Below, piece by piece: positions 35,279 through 44,259 of a stretch of DNA of 64,000 nt. Position 1 is the first letter of the stretch, and each line of letters starts with the position of its first letter. Source of the DNA: Candidatus Sericytochromatia bacterium S15B-MN24 CBMW_12. GTDB lineage: Bacteria > Cyanobacteriota > Sericytochromatia > S15B-MN24 > UBA4093. The stretch covers positions 1 through 64,000 of the forward strand of contig DAZV01000051.1 of the NCBI GenBank assembly GCA_002083825.1, read 5' to 3'. The translations under genes were made by a program, and so were the position numbers. Under the pieces are notes generated by a model. It was not told the DNA's origin. It searched no databases and saw only the letters and a list, made by a program, of their open reading frames with translations.

Positions 35279-37210
35279 ATGGACCAAACGCCGGAATTTT
35301 CCCCCTTCGATCCCCATTCGCACCCTTCCACTCCCGACGGGCTCTGCAGCCTCGGCGCGGAGTACCTGGAACGGGGGCAGCTCAGCGATGCGATCTTCGC
35401 GCTGCGGCTGGCCTTGTCCAAGGATCCCGCCAACGCCAGCGCGCACTTCCTGCTCGGAGAGGTACTCGCCGAGAAGGACAACATCGCGGGAGCCATCCGG
35501 GAGTATCGTCAGGCCATCGCCGGCGATCCCGCCTACGCCGAGGCCCACTTCGCCTTGGCTTGGGGTCTCGACAAGCAAGGCGACACCCAGGCGGCCATCG
35601 CGATGCAGCGCAAGGGCCTGGCCCTCGATCCCACCAACCTTCAAGCCCATAACGAGCTTGGCACCATGCTCTTCTTCGGCGGCAACCTCGAAGGGGCGCT
35701 CGTGGCCTTCAAGGCGGCGCTCCTGCTCGATCCTCAGAACGCGATCGCCAACCAGGGCGTGGGCGCCATCAAGTTCGAGCTCGGAGATTTCGACGCGGCC
35801 AGTCTGGCCTTTCAGAAGGCCATCCAGCGCAAGCCGGACTGGTCCCTTCCGCACCACGATCTGGCCATGACCTACTCGCTGCAAGGTCGCAACGCGTCGG
35901 CCCAGCTGCAATCCCGCGTGGCGCAGCAGGTCGAGGCGCGCGAGAAGGATCGCGAGCGGGCCGATGCGGTCGTCCTGGAGGCCCATCGAAAGTTCCTCAA
36001 GGGCCTCCCAGAGGAGGCGGAAGCCGGCTGCCAGGAGGCGCTGGGCATCTACCCGGAGCATGCTCCCGCTCATCGTCTCAAGGGGATGCTCGCGGCGCAG
36101 CGGGGAGAGAGGGCCGAGGCCATCTCGCTTTACATCCGAGCGTTGGAGCTCGACGAGGACGACATCGACGCCCGCAGCCAGTTGGCGTGGGTACTGGAGC
36201 AGTCGGGTGAGCTCGAGCGCGCCGAGGCGGAGATTCGCGAGTTGCTGCGGCGGGTGCCCGGGGATTCGTGGGGCCATAACCACCTGGGCTGGATACTTTA
36301 CCAGGGCGGGCAGGTGCCCGAGGCGATCGCCGAGTATCAGCGCGCGCTCCAGAGCGATTCCCGCAACCTGAACGCCCTCTACAACCTGGGTTCCGCCTTG
36401 ATCGACCAGGGGGACTGGGAGGGCGCGATCGGGCCATTGCAAGCGGCCCTTCACTCCGATCCCCAGGACACCGAAGCGCGCCTCCACCTGGCGTGGGCCT
36501 ACGAGCAGCAAGGGCGATGGCCCGAGGCGATTGAAGAGCTCACCAATCTACTGTCGGTCGATGCCGAGGACGTCGACGCCCGCTTCGAGCTCGGCTGGTC
36601 CCTCGAGCAGATCGAGGACATCGAAGGCGCCAAGCGTGAGTACTACACGGTGCTGGCGACCGACCCCCAGCACTCCTACGCCCACCACAACCTGGGTCAC
36701 ATCCTCGAGCGCCAGGGGGACATGAAGGGCGCCATCCGGGAGTACCGGCGGGCACTCGACGAGGATCCCGCCAACGCCAACGCCCATCACAATCTGGCCC
36801 AGCTCTTGCGCTCTCAGGGAGACTGGAAGGGGGCGACCCGTCAGCTCCGGATTGCCCTGGATCATGTGCCTGACGACGTGGAACTGCGCTTCCTCTACGC
36901 GCATCTGCTCGCCGAGAGCGGGCAGCGAAGGCAGGCCGTCGAACAGTACCAGGAAGTCATCGCTCGCGATCCCACCGATGCCGTGGCCTACCACGACCTC
37001 GGCGCCACGCTCTACCAGCTCAAGCGCAACAAGGATGCGGCCAAGGCCTACCGGGAAGCCATCCGGATCGATCCATTCTTCGCCGAGGCCTTCATGCACC
37101 TCAGCGCGGTCCTGCGAGACCTGCGGGATCCCGCGGGGGCCGAGGAGGCCTACAAGCGGGCCGTTCAGCTCGGGCGTCTCCCTCGGCCCTCAGCGGATCC
37201 CGAGGCCTGA
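35279..37210 (+). CDS. Large TPR repeat protein
   Basis: A 643-residue soluble protein made almost wholly of tetratricopeptide repeats (about 15-17 copies, many ending D-P-x-N/x-A-x-A-H-x-x-L-G). A helical linker without clear repeats lies around residues 205-240. There is no signal peptide or enzyme domain, so it is likely a scaffold for protein assemblies. Only weak GAAGAG precedes the ATG. A good terminator follows. Confidence 0.93.
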   Translation: MDQTPEFSPFDPHSHPSTPDGLCSLGAEYLERGQLSDAIFALRLALSKDPANASAHFLLGEVLAEKDNIAGAIREYRQAIAGDPAYAEAHFALAWGLDKQGDTQAAIAMQRKGLALDPTNLQAHNELGTMLFFGGNLEGALVAFKAALLLDPQNAIANQGVGAIKFELGDFDAASLAFQKAIQRKPDWSLPHHDLAMTYSLQGRNASAQLQSRVAQQVEAREKDRERADAVVLEAHRKFLKGLPEEAEAGCQEALGIYPEHAPAHRLKGMLAAQRGERAEAISLYIRALELDEDDIDARSQLAWVLEQSGELERAEAEIRELLRRVPGDSWGHNHLGWILYQGGQVPEAIAEYQRALQSDSRNLNALYNLGSALIDQGDWEGAIGPLQAALHSDPQDTEARLHLAWAYEQQGRWPEAIEELTNLLSVDAEDVDARFELGWSLEQIEDIEGAKREYYTVLATDPQHSYAHHNLGHILERQGDMKGAIREYRRALDEDPANANAHHNLAQLLRSQGDWKGATRQLRIALDHVPDDVELRFLYAHLLAESGQRRQAVEQYQEVIARDPTDAVAYHDLGATLYQLKRNKDAAKAYREAIRIDPFFAEAFMHLSAVLRDLRDPAGAEEAYKRAVQLGRLPRPSADPEA

Positions 37211-37237
37211 TCACCGTACCTGCCGGGTTGGAATTGA

Positions 37238-37270
37238 AACGGGGCGCCATCTGGCGCCCCGTTCGGTTTT
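37238..37270 (+). terminator. Terminator after the TPR gene
   Basis: AACGGGGCGCCA (37238-37249) pairs with TGGCGCCCCGTT (37252-37263), followed by CGGTTTTC. It separates the TPR gene from convergent korB and partly overlaps the korB 3' end region. Confidence 0.85.
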
Positions 37271-38301
37271 CAGGCGAGATCTCGCATGATCGAGGTCAGA
37301 ACCTCCGGCCCCGGCCGCAGGTCGGCCTCTCGCAGATGCGCCAAGGGCGTCTCATGGATCTTCAGCATGTCGGTGAGAGTTTCCTGCTCGGGATTGACGT
37401 AGAAGAGTCCCGTCAGGAAAGTGCCCTCGTCGTAGGATCTGCGCAGCATCGACAGCGCCTCGAGGCGATCCGCGGGATCGAAGTCCCGCTCGATCTTCTT
37501 CAGGGTGATGCGTGAGCCGTCGTCGAGCTGAACGACCTTGGTCTCGCCGGGCTCGTAGTCCACGTCGAGGGTCTCGGAGGCTGGAACGAAGCCGATTTCG
37601 TGGAGGGGAATCTCGTTCTGCTTGGCGTAGGTGTAGCTCTTGGTCGAGCCTTCATGGTTGTTGAAGGTGACGCAAGGGCTGATCACGTCGAGGACGGCGA
37701 GGCCCTTGTGGGCGATGGCCGCCTCCAGCAACACGGCCAGCTGCTTGGGATCACCCGAGAAGGAACGCGCGACGAAGGACGCCCCCAGTTCGATGGCCAG
37801 GCTGCAGAGATCCACCGGGGGCAAGTCGTTGATTACCCCTGACTTGAGGGTCGAGCCGATGTCCGCGGTTGCCGAGAACTGCCCCTTGGTGAGCCCGTAG
37901 ACGCCGTTGTTCTCGATGATGTAGATGAGCGGCACGTTGCGGCGCACCATGTGGATGAACTGCCCCATGCCGATGGAGGCGGTGTCTCCGTCTCCCGAGA
38001 TGCCGATGCCCATGAGGTCCCGATTCGCCAGGAGGGCGCCGGTGGCCACCGACGGCATGCGGCCGTGGACCGAGTTGATGCCGTGGGCGCGATTGAGGAA
38101 GTAGGCGGGCGTCTTGGAAGAGCAGCCGATGCCCGAGAACTTGGCGACCCGCTGGGGATCCACGCCGCGCTGGAAGAAGGCGCGCACGATCTGGCCGGTG
38201 ACGGCGTCGTGGCCGCAGCCGGCGCAGAGCGTTGAGACGGCGCCCTTGTAGTCGTTGAGCGACAGTCCGATTTGGTTGGTGACGGGAGCTTGGGTGGCCA
38301 T
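37270..38301 (-). CDS. korB: 2-oxoacid:ferredoxin oxidoreductase, beta subunit
   Basis: A 343-residue thiamine-diphosphate subunit with C-A-G-C-G-H-D near residue 27, the TPP site G-D-G-D-T-A-S-I-G-M-G and N-N-G-V-Y-G-L-T-K-G. With KorA it oxidises a 2-oxoacid (probably 2-oxoglutarate) to acyl-CoA and reduces ferredoxin. Its ATG follows the korA stop directly, so the subunits are translated together. Confidence 0.93.
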   Translation of the reverse strand: MATQAPVTNQIGLSLNDYKGAVSTLCAGCGHDAVTGQIVRAFFQRGVDPQRVAKFSGIGCSSKTPAYFLNRAHGINSVHGRMPSVATGALLANRDLMGIGISGDGDTASIGMGQFIHMVRRNVPLIYIIENNGVYGLTKGQFSATADIGSTLKSGVINDLPPVDLCSLAIELGASFVARSFSGDPKQLAVLLEAAIAHKGLAVLDVISPCVTFNNHEGSTKSYTYAKQNEIPLHEIGFVPASETLDVDYEPGETKVVQLDDGSRITLKKIERDFDPADRLEALSMLRRSYDEGTFLTGLFYVNPEQETLTDMLKIHETPLAHLREADLRPGPEVLTSIMRDLA

Positions 38302-40122
38302 TTACTTCCTCTCCATTTCTCTGACGCTCGTGGCGACCGTCAAGGCGTCGAGCGGCAATCCGTCGTAATGCCGGATGCTGCGAAGCTTGCCGATTTCGGG
38401 AACCTCCAGGTCGAGCGTGAGGAGTTGGTGCATCTGGCCATCACGGTTCTGATCGACGACGTAGACCCTCGCGCTCTTGGCGACGAAGTCATGCACGTCG
38501 GGGCTGAAGGGAAGGGCACGGACGCGCAGGTAATTGGAGTCGATGCCCGATTGGCGGAGCATGTCGCGCGCTTCCTGGGCCGCAGCCTCGCTGGTGCCGT
38601 AGGCGAGGATCGAGACCTCCGCGTCCCGCCAGTCGACGAGGGGTTGAGGGGCGAGCTTGCGGGCGGTGTCGAGCTTTCGCGTCAGGCGATCGACGATGAA
38701 CTTGTAATCGGCAGGCCGTTCGGAGTAGCGGGCATGGGCGTCGTGGCCGGATCCCCGGGTGAAATAGGCGGCCTTGGGGTGAGGGGTTCCCGGCAGGGTT
38801 CGGTAGGGGATGCCGTCTCCGTCGACTTCCTGGTAGCGAGCGAACTCGGCGACCGTTTCCAGGTCCTCGGCGCTGAGCACCTTGCCCCGATCGAAGCCTA
38901 GCTCCGGGTAGCTGAAGGGCGCGCTCATCCAGTTATTCATGCCCAGGTCGAGATCCATGGCGACGAAGACGGGGGTTTGCAGGCGTTCGGCGAGGTCGAA
39001 GGAGTTCAATCCGTCCTCGTAGGCTTCTTGCGGGGTTCCGGGAATGAGGACGGGGTGGCGGGTATCGCCGTGGCTGAGGGTATGGAGCGAGAGGATGTCC
39101 CCTTGCATGGTGCGGGTGGGAAGGCCGGTGGAGGGGCCTGCTCGTTGGACGTCGAAGAAGACGCCGGGAATTTCGGTGAAGTAGGCGTAGCCGACGAATT
39201 CGGCCATCAGGCTGATTCCCGGTCCGGAGGTGGCGGTCATGGCACGGGAACCGGCCCAGCCGGCGCCGACGACCATGCCGGCGGAGGCGAGCTCGTCCTC
39301 GGCCTGGACCACGGCGAAGCTGGCTTTTCCGTCCTTGACGCGGTGCTTGGACAGGTAGCCGATCAGGTTTTCGCAGAGGGATGACGAGGGGGTGATGGGG
39401 TACCATGCCACGACGGTGCATCCGCCGAAGAGGCAACCGATGGCGGCCGCGCGGTTGCCATCGATGATGATCTGGCCCGAGGTGGCGTCCATGCGTTCGA
39501 GGCGGAAGGGAATCGGGGTCGTGACGTTCTCCTTGACCCAGTCGGTACCTGCCTGGACGGCGCCGAGATTGAGTTCGACCGCGCGCTCCTTGCCCTTGAA
39601 CTGCTTTCGCAGGGCGGATTCGATCTCGGACATGTCGAGGCCCAGGATCTCGGCGACCACGCCGACGTAGACCATGTTGGTGACGAGTTTGCGAAGCTTG
39701 ACCTCGGGGCAGGCGGCGGTGGCGAGCTTGCCGAAGGGGACGGCGAGGACGATCAGGTCGTCGCGGTCCACGGTGGCCTTGAGGTCGGAGTTGTAGATCA
39801 GGACGGAACCGGGACGGAGCTTGAGCAGGTCGTCCGCGAGGGTATCGGGGTTCATGGCGACGAAGATCTCTGAGTCGGCCTTTCGGGCGATGTAGCCACG
39901 GTGGTTGGCGCGGATGGTGAACCAGGTGGGGAGGCCCGCGATGTTCGAGGGGAAGAGGTTCTTTCCGCTCACGGGGATGCCCATCTGGAAGATGGCGCGC
40001 ATCAAGATGGTGTTGGCCGATTGCGAGCCGGAGCCGTTGACGGTGGCGACTTCGATGGAGAAGTCGTTGACGATGGTCTCCTGACGCTCGAGCGTGGGCT
40101 CGCTTAGGACGTTGGCAGTCAT
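38302..40122 (-). CDS. korA: 2-oxoacid:ferredoxin oxidoreductase, fused gamma-alpha subunit
   Basis: A 606-residue fusion: residues about 1-200 are the gamma (CoA-handling) domain with N-G-S-G-S-Q-S-A-N, the remainder the alpha/pyrimidine-binding domain (Y-P-I-T-P-S-S-S-L; A-T-S-G-P-G-I-S-L-M). This architecture is common in 2-oxoglutarate:ferredoxin oxidoreductases of anaerobes and some aerobes. Oxygen sensitivity of the enzyme class suggests low-oxygen metabolism or protection. AAAGAGGA sets the start at 40122. A TATAAT at 40226-40231 (minus) may serve as promoter. Confidence 0.93.
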   Translation of the reverse strand: MTANVLSEPTLERQETIVNDFSIEVATVNGSGSQSANTILMRAIFQMGIPVSGKNLFPSNIAGLPTWFTIRANHRGYIARKADSEIFVAMNPDTLADDLLKLRPGSVLIYNSDLKATVDRDDLIVLAVPFGKLATAACPEVKLRKLVTNMVYVGVVAEILGLDMSEIESALRKQFKGKERAVELNLGAVQAGTDWVKENVTTPIPFRLERMDATSGQIIIDGNRAAAIGCLFGGCTVVAWYPITPSSSLCENLIGYLSKHRVKDGKASFAVVQAEDELASAGMVVGAGWAGSRAMTATSGPGISLMAEFVGYAYFTEIPGVFFDVQRAGPSTGLPTRTMQGDILSLHTLSHGDTRHPVLIPGTPQEAYEDGLNSFDLAERLQTPVFVAMDLDLGMNNWMSAPFSYPELGFDRGKVLSAEDLETVAEFARYQEVDGDGIPYRTLPGTPHPKAAYFTRGSGHDAHARYSERPADYKFIVDRLTRKLDTARKLAPQPLVDWRDAEVSILAYGTSEAAAQEARDMLRQSGIDSNYLRVRALPFSPDVHDFVAKSARVYVVDQNRDGQMHQLLTLDLEVPEIGKLRSIRHYDGLPLDALTVATSVREMERK

Positions 40123-40165
40123 GAATTCCTCTTTATTCCGCGTTCGACGCATGGACATTGCCTCG

Positions 40166-40208
40166 CGACCTTCATGCGCGCCCCGGAGAGGGCGCATGTC
40201 GAAGGTCG
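40166..40208. other. Long imperfect hairpin between the acetyltransferase gene and korA
   Basis: CGACCTTCATGCGCGCCC (40166-40183) is nearly complementary to 40190-40208, with a small bulge. On the minus strand it lies in the korA leader, between the possible -10 box at 40231-40226 and the ribosome-binding site. No T-run follows, so it may be a leader structure rather than a terminator. Confidence 0.6.
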
Positions 40209-40240
40209 GGCGGGTGCCCGAGGAAATTATAGCTCCAACG

Positions 40241-40705
40241 TCAAATCAGCGCCTTCCTCAGTTCGATGCTGAGGGGCGCGAAACCCAGCGATCGATAAAG
40301 GGCCATCGCCGCGGCATTTTCGGGATTGGCGAAGAGCCGGATGGCCACCATGCGTTCCTGGCGGGCATGGGTCGCTGCATGGTCGAGCAGGGCGTGGGCG
40401 AGGCCCTGGCCACGGTACTCGGGGAGAGTGGCTATCGCGACGATGAGCAACTCCGGCTCCTCGAGAATGGGATGAATCGAGGGTATCCCCCAGAGGCCGG
40501 CCGCGCGGATGCCCTCGCGTTCGGCGATCCAGACGCGCTTGCCGGGAACGTCGTACTGCGCGTGGAACGCTTCGAGGGTGGTGCGCAGGCTGAGGCGCCC
40601 GAGCTTTTCGAGCGCGGGATAGGAGGCGAGGGCCGAGAGGGCGAGGACCTCCAGAAGAAAGGGCCGGTCCGAAGACCGACCCTCACGAAGGGTGAAATCG
40701 CTCAC
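40241..40705 (-). CDS. GNAT family N-acetyltransferase
   Basis: A 154-residue acetyltransferase of the RimI-like type with the acetyl-CoA motif Y-R-G-Q-G-L-A-H-A-L-L and the C-terminal A-L-Y-R-S-L-G-F segment. Starts with GTG three bases after the lipoprotein stop and has no clear ribosome-binding site, so it is probably coupled. Substrate unknown. Confidence 0.88.
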   Translation of the reverse strand: MSDFTLREGRSSDRPFLLEVLALSALASYPALEKLGRLSLRTTLEAFHAQYDVPGKRVWIAEREGIRAAGLWGIPSIHPILEEPELLIVAIATLPEYRGQGLAHALLDHAATHARQERMVAIRLFANPENAAAMALYRSLGFAPLSIELRKALI

Positions 40706-40708
40706 GGT

Positions 40709-41830
40709 TTAGAACGGGGGAAGCGTGGACTCGAGGCCCAGGCGGTAGAAACCGGGCAAGAGGTCGAGGTCGAGGTGCTCCGGCTTGTCGTTCGGGTGGT
40801 TGATGATGACCTTCTTCTTGTCCTCGGTGTACTCCAGGGCCCCCAGGTCCGTGCCCAGGTCGTTGCGCAAGGAGCCTTCGAGGGGCTTGTCGGCGGCGAA
40901 GTCGAAGCGGAGCCAGAAGTCCGTGGCGAGGCCGAGTTGCATGTGGCCGGTCACGGGTTGCGCGTCCGGAATGTCGGCTGACGTCTTGAAGCGGATAGTC
41001 CGATCGCCCACCTTGATGTTGCCCAGACCGGAGAGCTTGTGGGTGAAGGTCTGCGGGTCCGAGTTAGCGACGTCGTTCTTCGTGTAGTCCAGCGTCAAGT
41101 CGACCTCCGCGCCGGTGGGCATGGCCCCCGTCACCGTGGTTCTCACGTCCCAGAGGTCGAATTCGGTATCGCTCTGGAAAACCACCAGGGCGTTCAGCTC
41201 GTAGTCGAGCTTGCGATTGAGTCCGTCGGGATCGAAGGTGCTGGTTCCCGAGACGATCAGCGACGAGAAGGGGTCGTTGTAGGGTGCTATGGTCGTTGCG
41301 CCGGTGACGACGTAGAGGCCCTTCTCGCGGAAGGAGGACAGTTCGACCGTTTCTTCGCGCAGATAGGTCGGGAATTCCATGGTGACCGAGTAGGAGTAGC
41401 TTTCGACGATCACGCCGTCGAGGGTCCCGGTGATTTTGCCAGCGAAGGAGCCGGTTCCCGGCCAATCTTCCGCGCGCGAATCGTTCCAGACGATCCGATC
41501 GAAGTCCTCTCGGGGCAGCGCGGTGGAGGCTATCCGGTAGCCGCTCATGGAGTTGCTGAGGAGGTTGCCGCCGGAGTTGCTGAGCAAGGGTTGCTGGCTG
41601 GCCATGTTCTTGAGGGCGCCGACCTCGCGCAGGGTGGCCGCGACGTCGCCGATGGCATTGGAGGCGGCATTGCTGAGGAGCTGGTTGCCGGGATTTTCGA
41701 CGGTCTCGGCGGGGGTCGTGAGGGCGGGCTTGTCCTTGACGAGGAGCCCGTCCAGGCCGGTGCAGCCAAGCAATCCCGAGGTCAGGACGGTGACGGCGAG
41801 CAAAGAAACGAGACGATGATGAAGCGACAT
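40709..41830 (-). CDS. Lipoprotein of unknown function
   Basis: A 373-residue lipoprotein (lipobox G-L-L-G-C, Cys at 23). After the anchor comes a repetitive linker with N-Q-L-L-S-N, P-L-L-S-N and N-L-L-S-N units, and from about residue 100 a beta-rich domain of about 270 residues. No family recognised. It is first of a three- or four-gene minus-strand run with the acetyltransferase and korAB. Confidence 0.8.
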   Translation of the reverse strand: MSLHHRLVSLLAVTVLTSGLLGCTGLDGLLVKDKPALTTPAETVENPGNQLLSNAASNAIGDVAATLREVGALKNMASQQPLLSNSGGNLLSNSMSGYRIASTALPREDFDRIVWNDSRAEDWPGTGSFAGKITGTLDGVIVESYSYSVTMEFPTYLREETVELSSFREKGLYVVTGATTIAPYNDPFSSLIVSGTSTFDPDGLNRKLDYELNALVVFQSDTEFDLWDVRTTVTGAMPTGAEVDLTLDYTKNDVANSDPQTFTHKLSGLGNIKVGDRTIRFKTSADIPDAQPVTGHMQLGLATDFWLRFDFAADKPLEGSLRNDLGTDLGALEYTEDKKKVIINHPNDKPEHLDLDLLPGFYRLGLESTLPPF

Positions 41831-42154
41831 AAATCCTCCTTGGCCAGCGGGCGCTCGGGGATCTTATACCCGGGCGATATGAAACCCTACCCGTGTATAC
41901 GGGTCAAGCGGGATCGGCGGCTTGGGGTCGGGCGGCGGGGACGGGCCATGGGGAGAGCGAAAAGGGGCGGGGTTGTGAGGATCGCACCAGGCGGCAAGGA
42001 GGGGAGCGGGTATAGTGGGAAGGAGCGGCCCGGCGATGCCTGTCGCTTGACGCCGATCGTTAATTTTTGTTACGGTCTGGGCTGGCTTCGCGAGGGCGGA
42101 GGCACCGAGGCAGCAGCAACGACAAGAAACGACAAGAGAGGAAGGAGGCTTGCC
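41831..42154. other. Divergent intergenic region (324 bp)
   Basis: It separates the lipoprotein gene (minus) from the DUF948 gene (plus). Visible are TATAAG on the minus strand near 41868 as a possible -10 box, the inverted repeat ACCCGT/ACGGGT (41889-41904), and TTGACG at 42047-42052 followed after 18 bp by TACGGT as a weak plus-strand promoter. An open frame crosses it but lacks a start signal. Confidence 0.5.
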
Positions 42155-42595
42155 TTGGAGATCATCCTGCTGAATGTCCTGTACGTGGTGCTGATAGCGG
42201 CGGTGGTCGTGGTAGGCGGTCTCTTGGCCGTTTTGCTGTGGCAGGCCGTGGCGATGGTGTCGCAGGCGCGGGAGGTGTTCCTGCCTCAGTTGCAGACGCT
42301 CCTGGTCGAGGTGCATCAGAACCTCAAGAACACCGAGGATCTCACGCGGGACGTCAACGGCAAGCTGGACAAGCTGGACGGTGCGGTCGATGCGGCCAGT
42401 TCGGCGGTGCAGTCGCTGGGTGAGAGCACGATTCTGGCCAACAAGGCGATATTGCGACCGCTCATGATCAGCGTGGCGGCCTATGCGGCGGGGTTGCAAG
42501 GCGCGGCCGCCTACCTGCGGGAGAACCGCGGCAGGCGGCCACAGCGGACGTCAGGCGTCCGAACGGGACTGAAGGCCGAGAAGGTCGGCCGTTAA
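42155..42595 (+). CDS. DUF948-like membrane-anchored coiled-coil protein
   Basis: A 146-residue protein with one N-terminal transmembrane helix (about 6-30), then a helical coiled-coil-like stretch with N-G-K-L-D-K-L-D and a basic tail, matching the DUF948 type found in Gram-positive-like bacteria. The TTG at 42155 has AAGGAGG six bases upstream, which decides the start even though the frame is open far upstream. Its stop overlaps rsfS by 4 bp. Confidence 0.78.
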   Translation: MEIILLNVLYVVLIAAVVVVGGLLAVLLWQAVAMVSQAREVFLPQLQTLLVEVHQNLKNTEDLTRDVNGKLDKLDGAVDAASSAVQSLGESTILANKAILRPLMISVAAYAAGLQGAAAYLRENRGRRPQRTSGVRTGLKAEKVGR

Positions 42596-42954
42596 ACGAC
42601 GGCGGGCGGTGCCTGCCAGGGTTCGACCCGGCCGTTCTTCCAGAGGCGTTCGAGTCCGTAGAACTCGCGTTCCTCGTCGAGCATGACGTGGACGACGACG
42701 ACGCCGTAGTCGAGCAGGACCCAGCGTCCCTCGCGCCCGCCCTCGACGCGAGGCTGAGCATGACCGTCTTTTTCCATGGCATCTCCGACCGAGTCGGCGA
42801 TCGCCTTCACTTGAGTCGTCGAGGTCCCGGTGCAGACCACGAAGTAATCCGCCACGGTGGAGACTTGCTCAATCTCGATTAAGGTGATGTCCTTGGCTTT
42901 CCGGTCATCCGCGGCCTCGGCCATCCGTTCCGCCATCTTTCGGCTATCGATCAA
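42592..42954 (-). CDS. rsfS: Ribosomal silencing factor RsfS
   Basis: A 120-residue RsfS (Iojap) protein that binds L14 and blocks subunit joining in starvation. Hallmarks are A-D-Y-F-V-V-C-T-G-T-S, W-V-L-L-D-Y-G-V-V-V-V-H and E-R-E-F-Y-G-L-E-R-L-W. The start is TTG, preceded by GGAGGAA. It ends the obg-proBA-nadD-yqeK-rsfS operon. Confidence 0.95.
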   Translation of the reverse strand: MIDSRKMAERMAEAADDRKAKDITLIEIEQVSTVADYFVVCTGTSTTQVKAIADSVGDAMEKDGHAQPRVEGGREGRWVLLDYGVVVVHVMLDEEREFYGLERLWKNGRVEPWQAPPAVV

Positions 42955-42967
42955 AAAATTCCTCCGT

Positions 42968-43579
42968 CTAGTGATGTGGGGCTTGCGACGGCGAGAGCGC
43001 CTTCGTCAAGATCCAGTTTCGCGCGTCGACAACCTGCGGGTGCAAAGACCTCCGCTTGTCGAGCAGATACCTTATAGTGTAATCCATCGCCATCCGCGTC
43101 GCCAGCGCCAGATCTCGGGGAGCCGCCTCGCGCACCTCCGCGAGGCCCTCGTGGGCGTTGCGCCCCGGCTCCATGTAGTCCGCCAAGAAGACCACCATCT
43201 CGAGCGGAGTCATCCCGACCCGCCCGAGCGTATGACTCGAAATGGCGTCGAGAATCTCGGGATCCGTGATGGCGAACCGCTCCCGAGCGATCGCCGCCCC
43301 CAGTTGCCCATGCAGCCGAGGTATCGGATTGACCTCGTCGATCGGCAGGATCGAGATGCCCCGCTTGCGACATTCCGCGAGAAGGACATGTCCCGGCGTC
43401 TCCCGGGCATTGTCGTGAAGCAAGGCCGCCGTGTAGGCCCGCTCCTCATCGAGTCCATGATCGGCCGCCAACCGTCGCGCCGTATCCGCCACCCGGAGGA
43501 TATGCTCCACCCGCGTTGCGGAGAGCGTCTCGCGCTGGTAAGCGACGATGCTTTCGTTGAGGGTCACTTTGGAAATCAT
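42968..43579 (-). CDS. yqeK: HD-domain hydrolase YqeK
   Basis: A 203-residue HD phosphohydrolase; YqeK cleaves Ap4A symmetrically. Visible are H-I-L-R-V-A-D-T-A, the HD pair in L-L-H-D-N-A-R, H-T-L-G-R-V-G-M and A-D-Y-M-E-P-G-R. Only the residues after HD (N-A-R instead of Y-A-K) are unusual. GAAGGA sets the start at 43579. Its place after nadD is conserved. Confidence 0.92.
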   Translation of the reverse strand: MISKVTLNESIVAYQRETLSATRVEHILRVADTARRLAADHGLDEERAYTAALLHDNARETPGHVLLAECRKRGISILPIDEVNPIPRLHGQLGAAIARERFAITDPEILDAISSHTLGRVGMTPLEMVVFLADYMEPGRNAHEGLAEVREAAPRDLALATRMAMDYTIRYLLDKRRSLHPQVVDARNWILTKALSPSQAPHH

Positions 43580-43602
43580 CTGGCGTCCTTCGATCCTGGT
43601 CT

Positions 43603-44259
43603 TCAAAGACCCTCCGCAGGCGGACCCGTCTTTTTCGAGACGAAAAGACCGGCAGACCGGAAGAGATTGTAACGCTCGATGTAAGCCATGGTCAATCGAG
43701 GAACCAAAGTATCGATCGGCTTTCCGGCTGCCAGGCACGCACGAATCTGCGTGCTCGAGACCGTGACGGGCTCCATGTCGAGGATCCGAATCCGCGCTCG
43801 GTAGTCGAGCGGCATCGCCTCCCAGACGGCGCGCAGGGCGTCGCCATGTAGATCCGCCCGCGGCACCACCAGGAAGCTGGCCTGTTCCAGAATACCTGCC
43901 ACGTCTCGCCAGCGCGGCAAGGTCAAGAGATTGTCAGCTCCGATGATCCAGTTCAACTCGGCCGTGTCTCCGAGTTCCCGCCGCGCGATTCTCAGCGTAT
44001 CCACGGTGTACGACGGCCCCTCGCGGTCCATTTCCCAGCGCGCGGCGCGGTATTGGGGCAGCTCGAGCGTCGCAAGCACGATCATGGTCCAGCGATCGAG
44101 ATCGGGAGCGGGCGGGAGTTCCTGCTTGAGCGGGGAGATCCGGGTGGGGATGAATAGGATCTCGGCGAGATCCGCCTGAGCCATGGCCGCCGAAGCCACC
44201 GCCAGGTGGCCGTTGTGGATGGGGTCGAAGCTGCCCCCGAAGAGCCCGATGCGCGTCAC
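43603..44259 (-). CDS. nadD: Nicotinate-nucleotide adenylyltransferase
   Basis: A 218-residue enzyme that makes deamido-NAD from nicotinate mononucleotide and ATP. The nucleotidyltransferase motif G-G-S-F-D-P-I-H-N-G-H-L and the C-terminal S-S-T-Q-I-R are intact. Starts with GTG sharing GTGA with the proA stop. Confidence 0.96.
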   Translation of the reverse strand: MTRIGLFGGSFDPIHNGHLAVASAAMAQADLAEILFIPTRISPLKQELPPAPDLDRWTMIVLATLELPQYRAARWEMDREGPSYTVDTLRIARRELGDTAELNWIIGADNLLTLPRWRDVAGILEQASFLVVPRADLHGDALRAVWEAMPLDYRARIRILDMEPVTVSSTQIRACLAAGKPIDTLVPRLTMAYIERYNLFRSAGLFVSKKTGPPAEGL

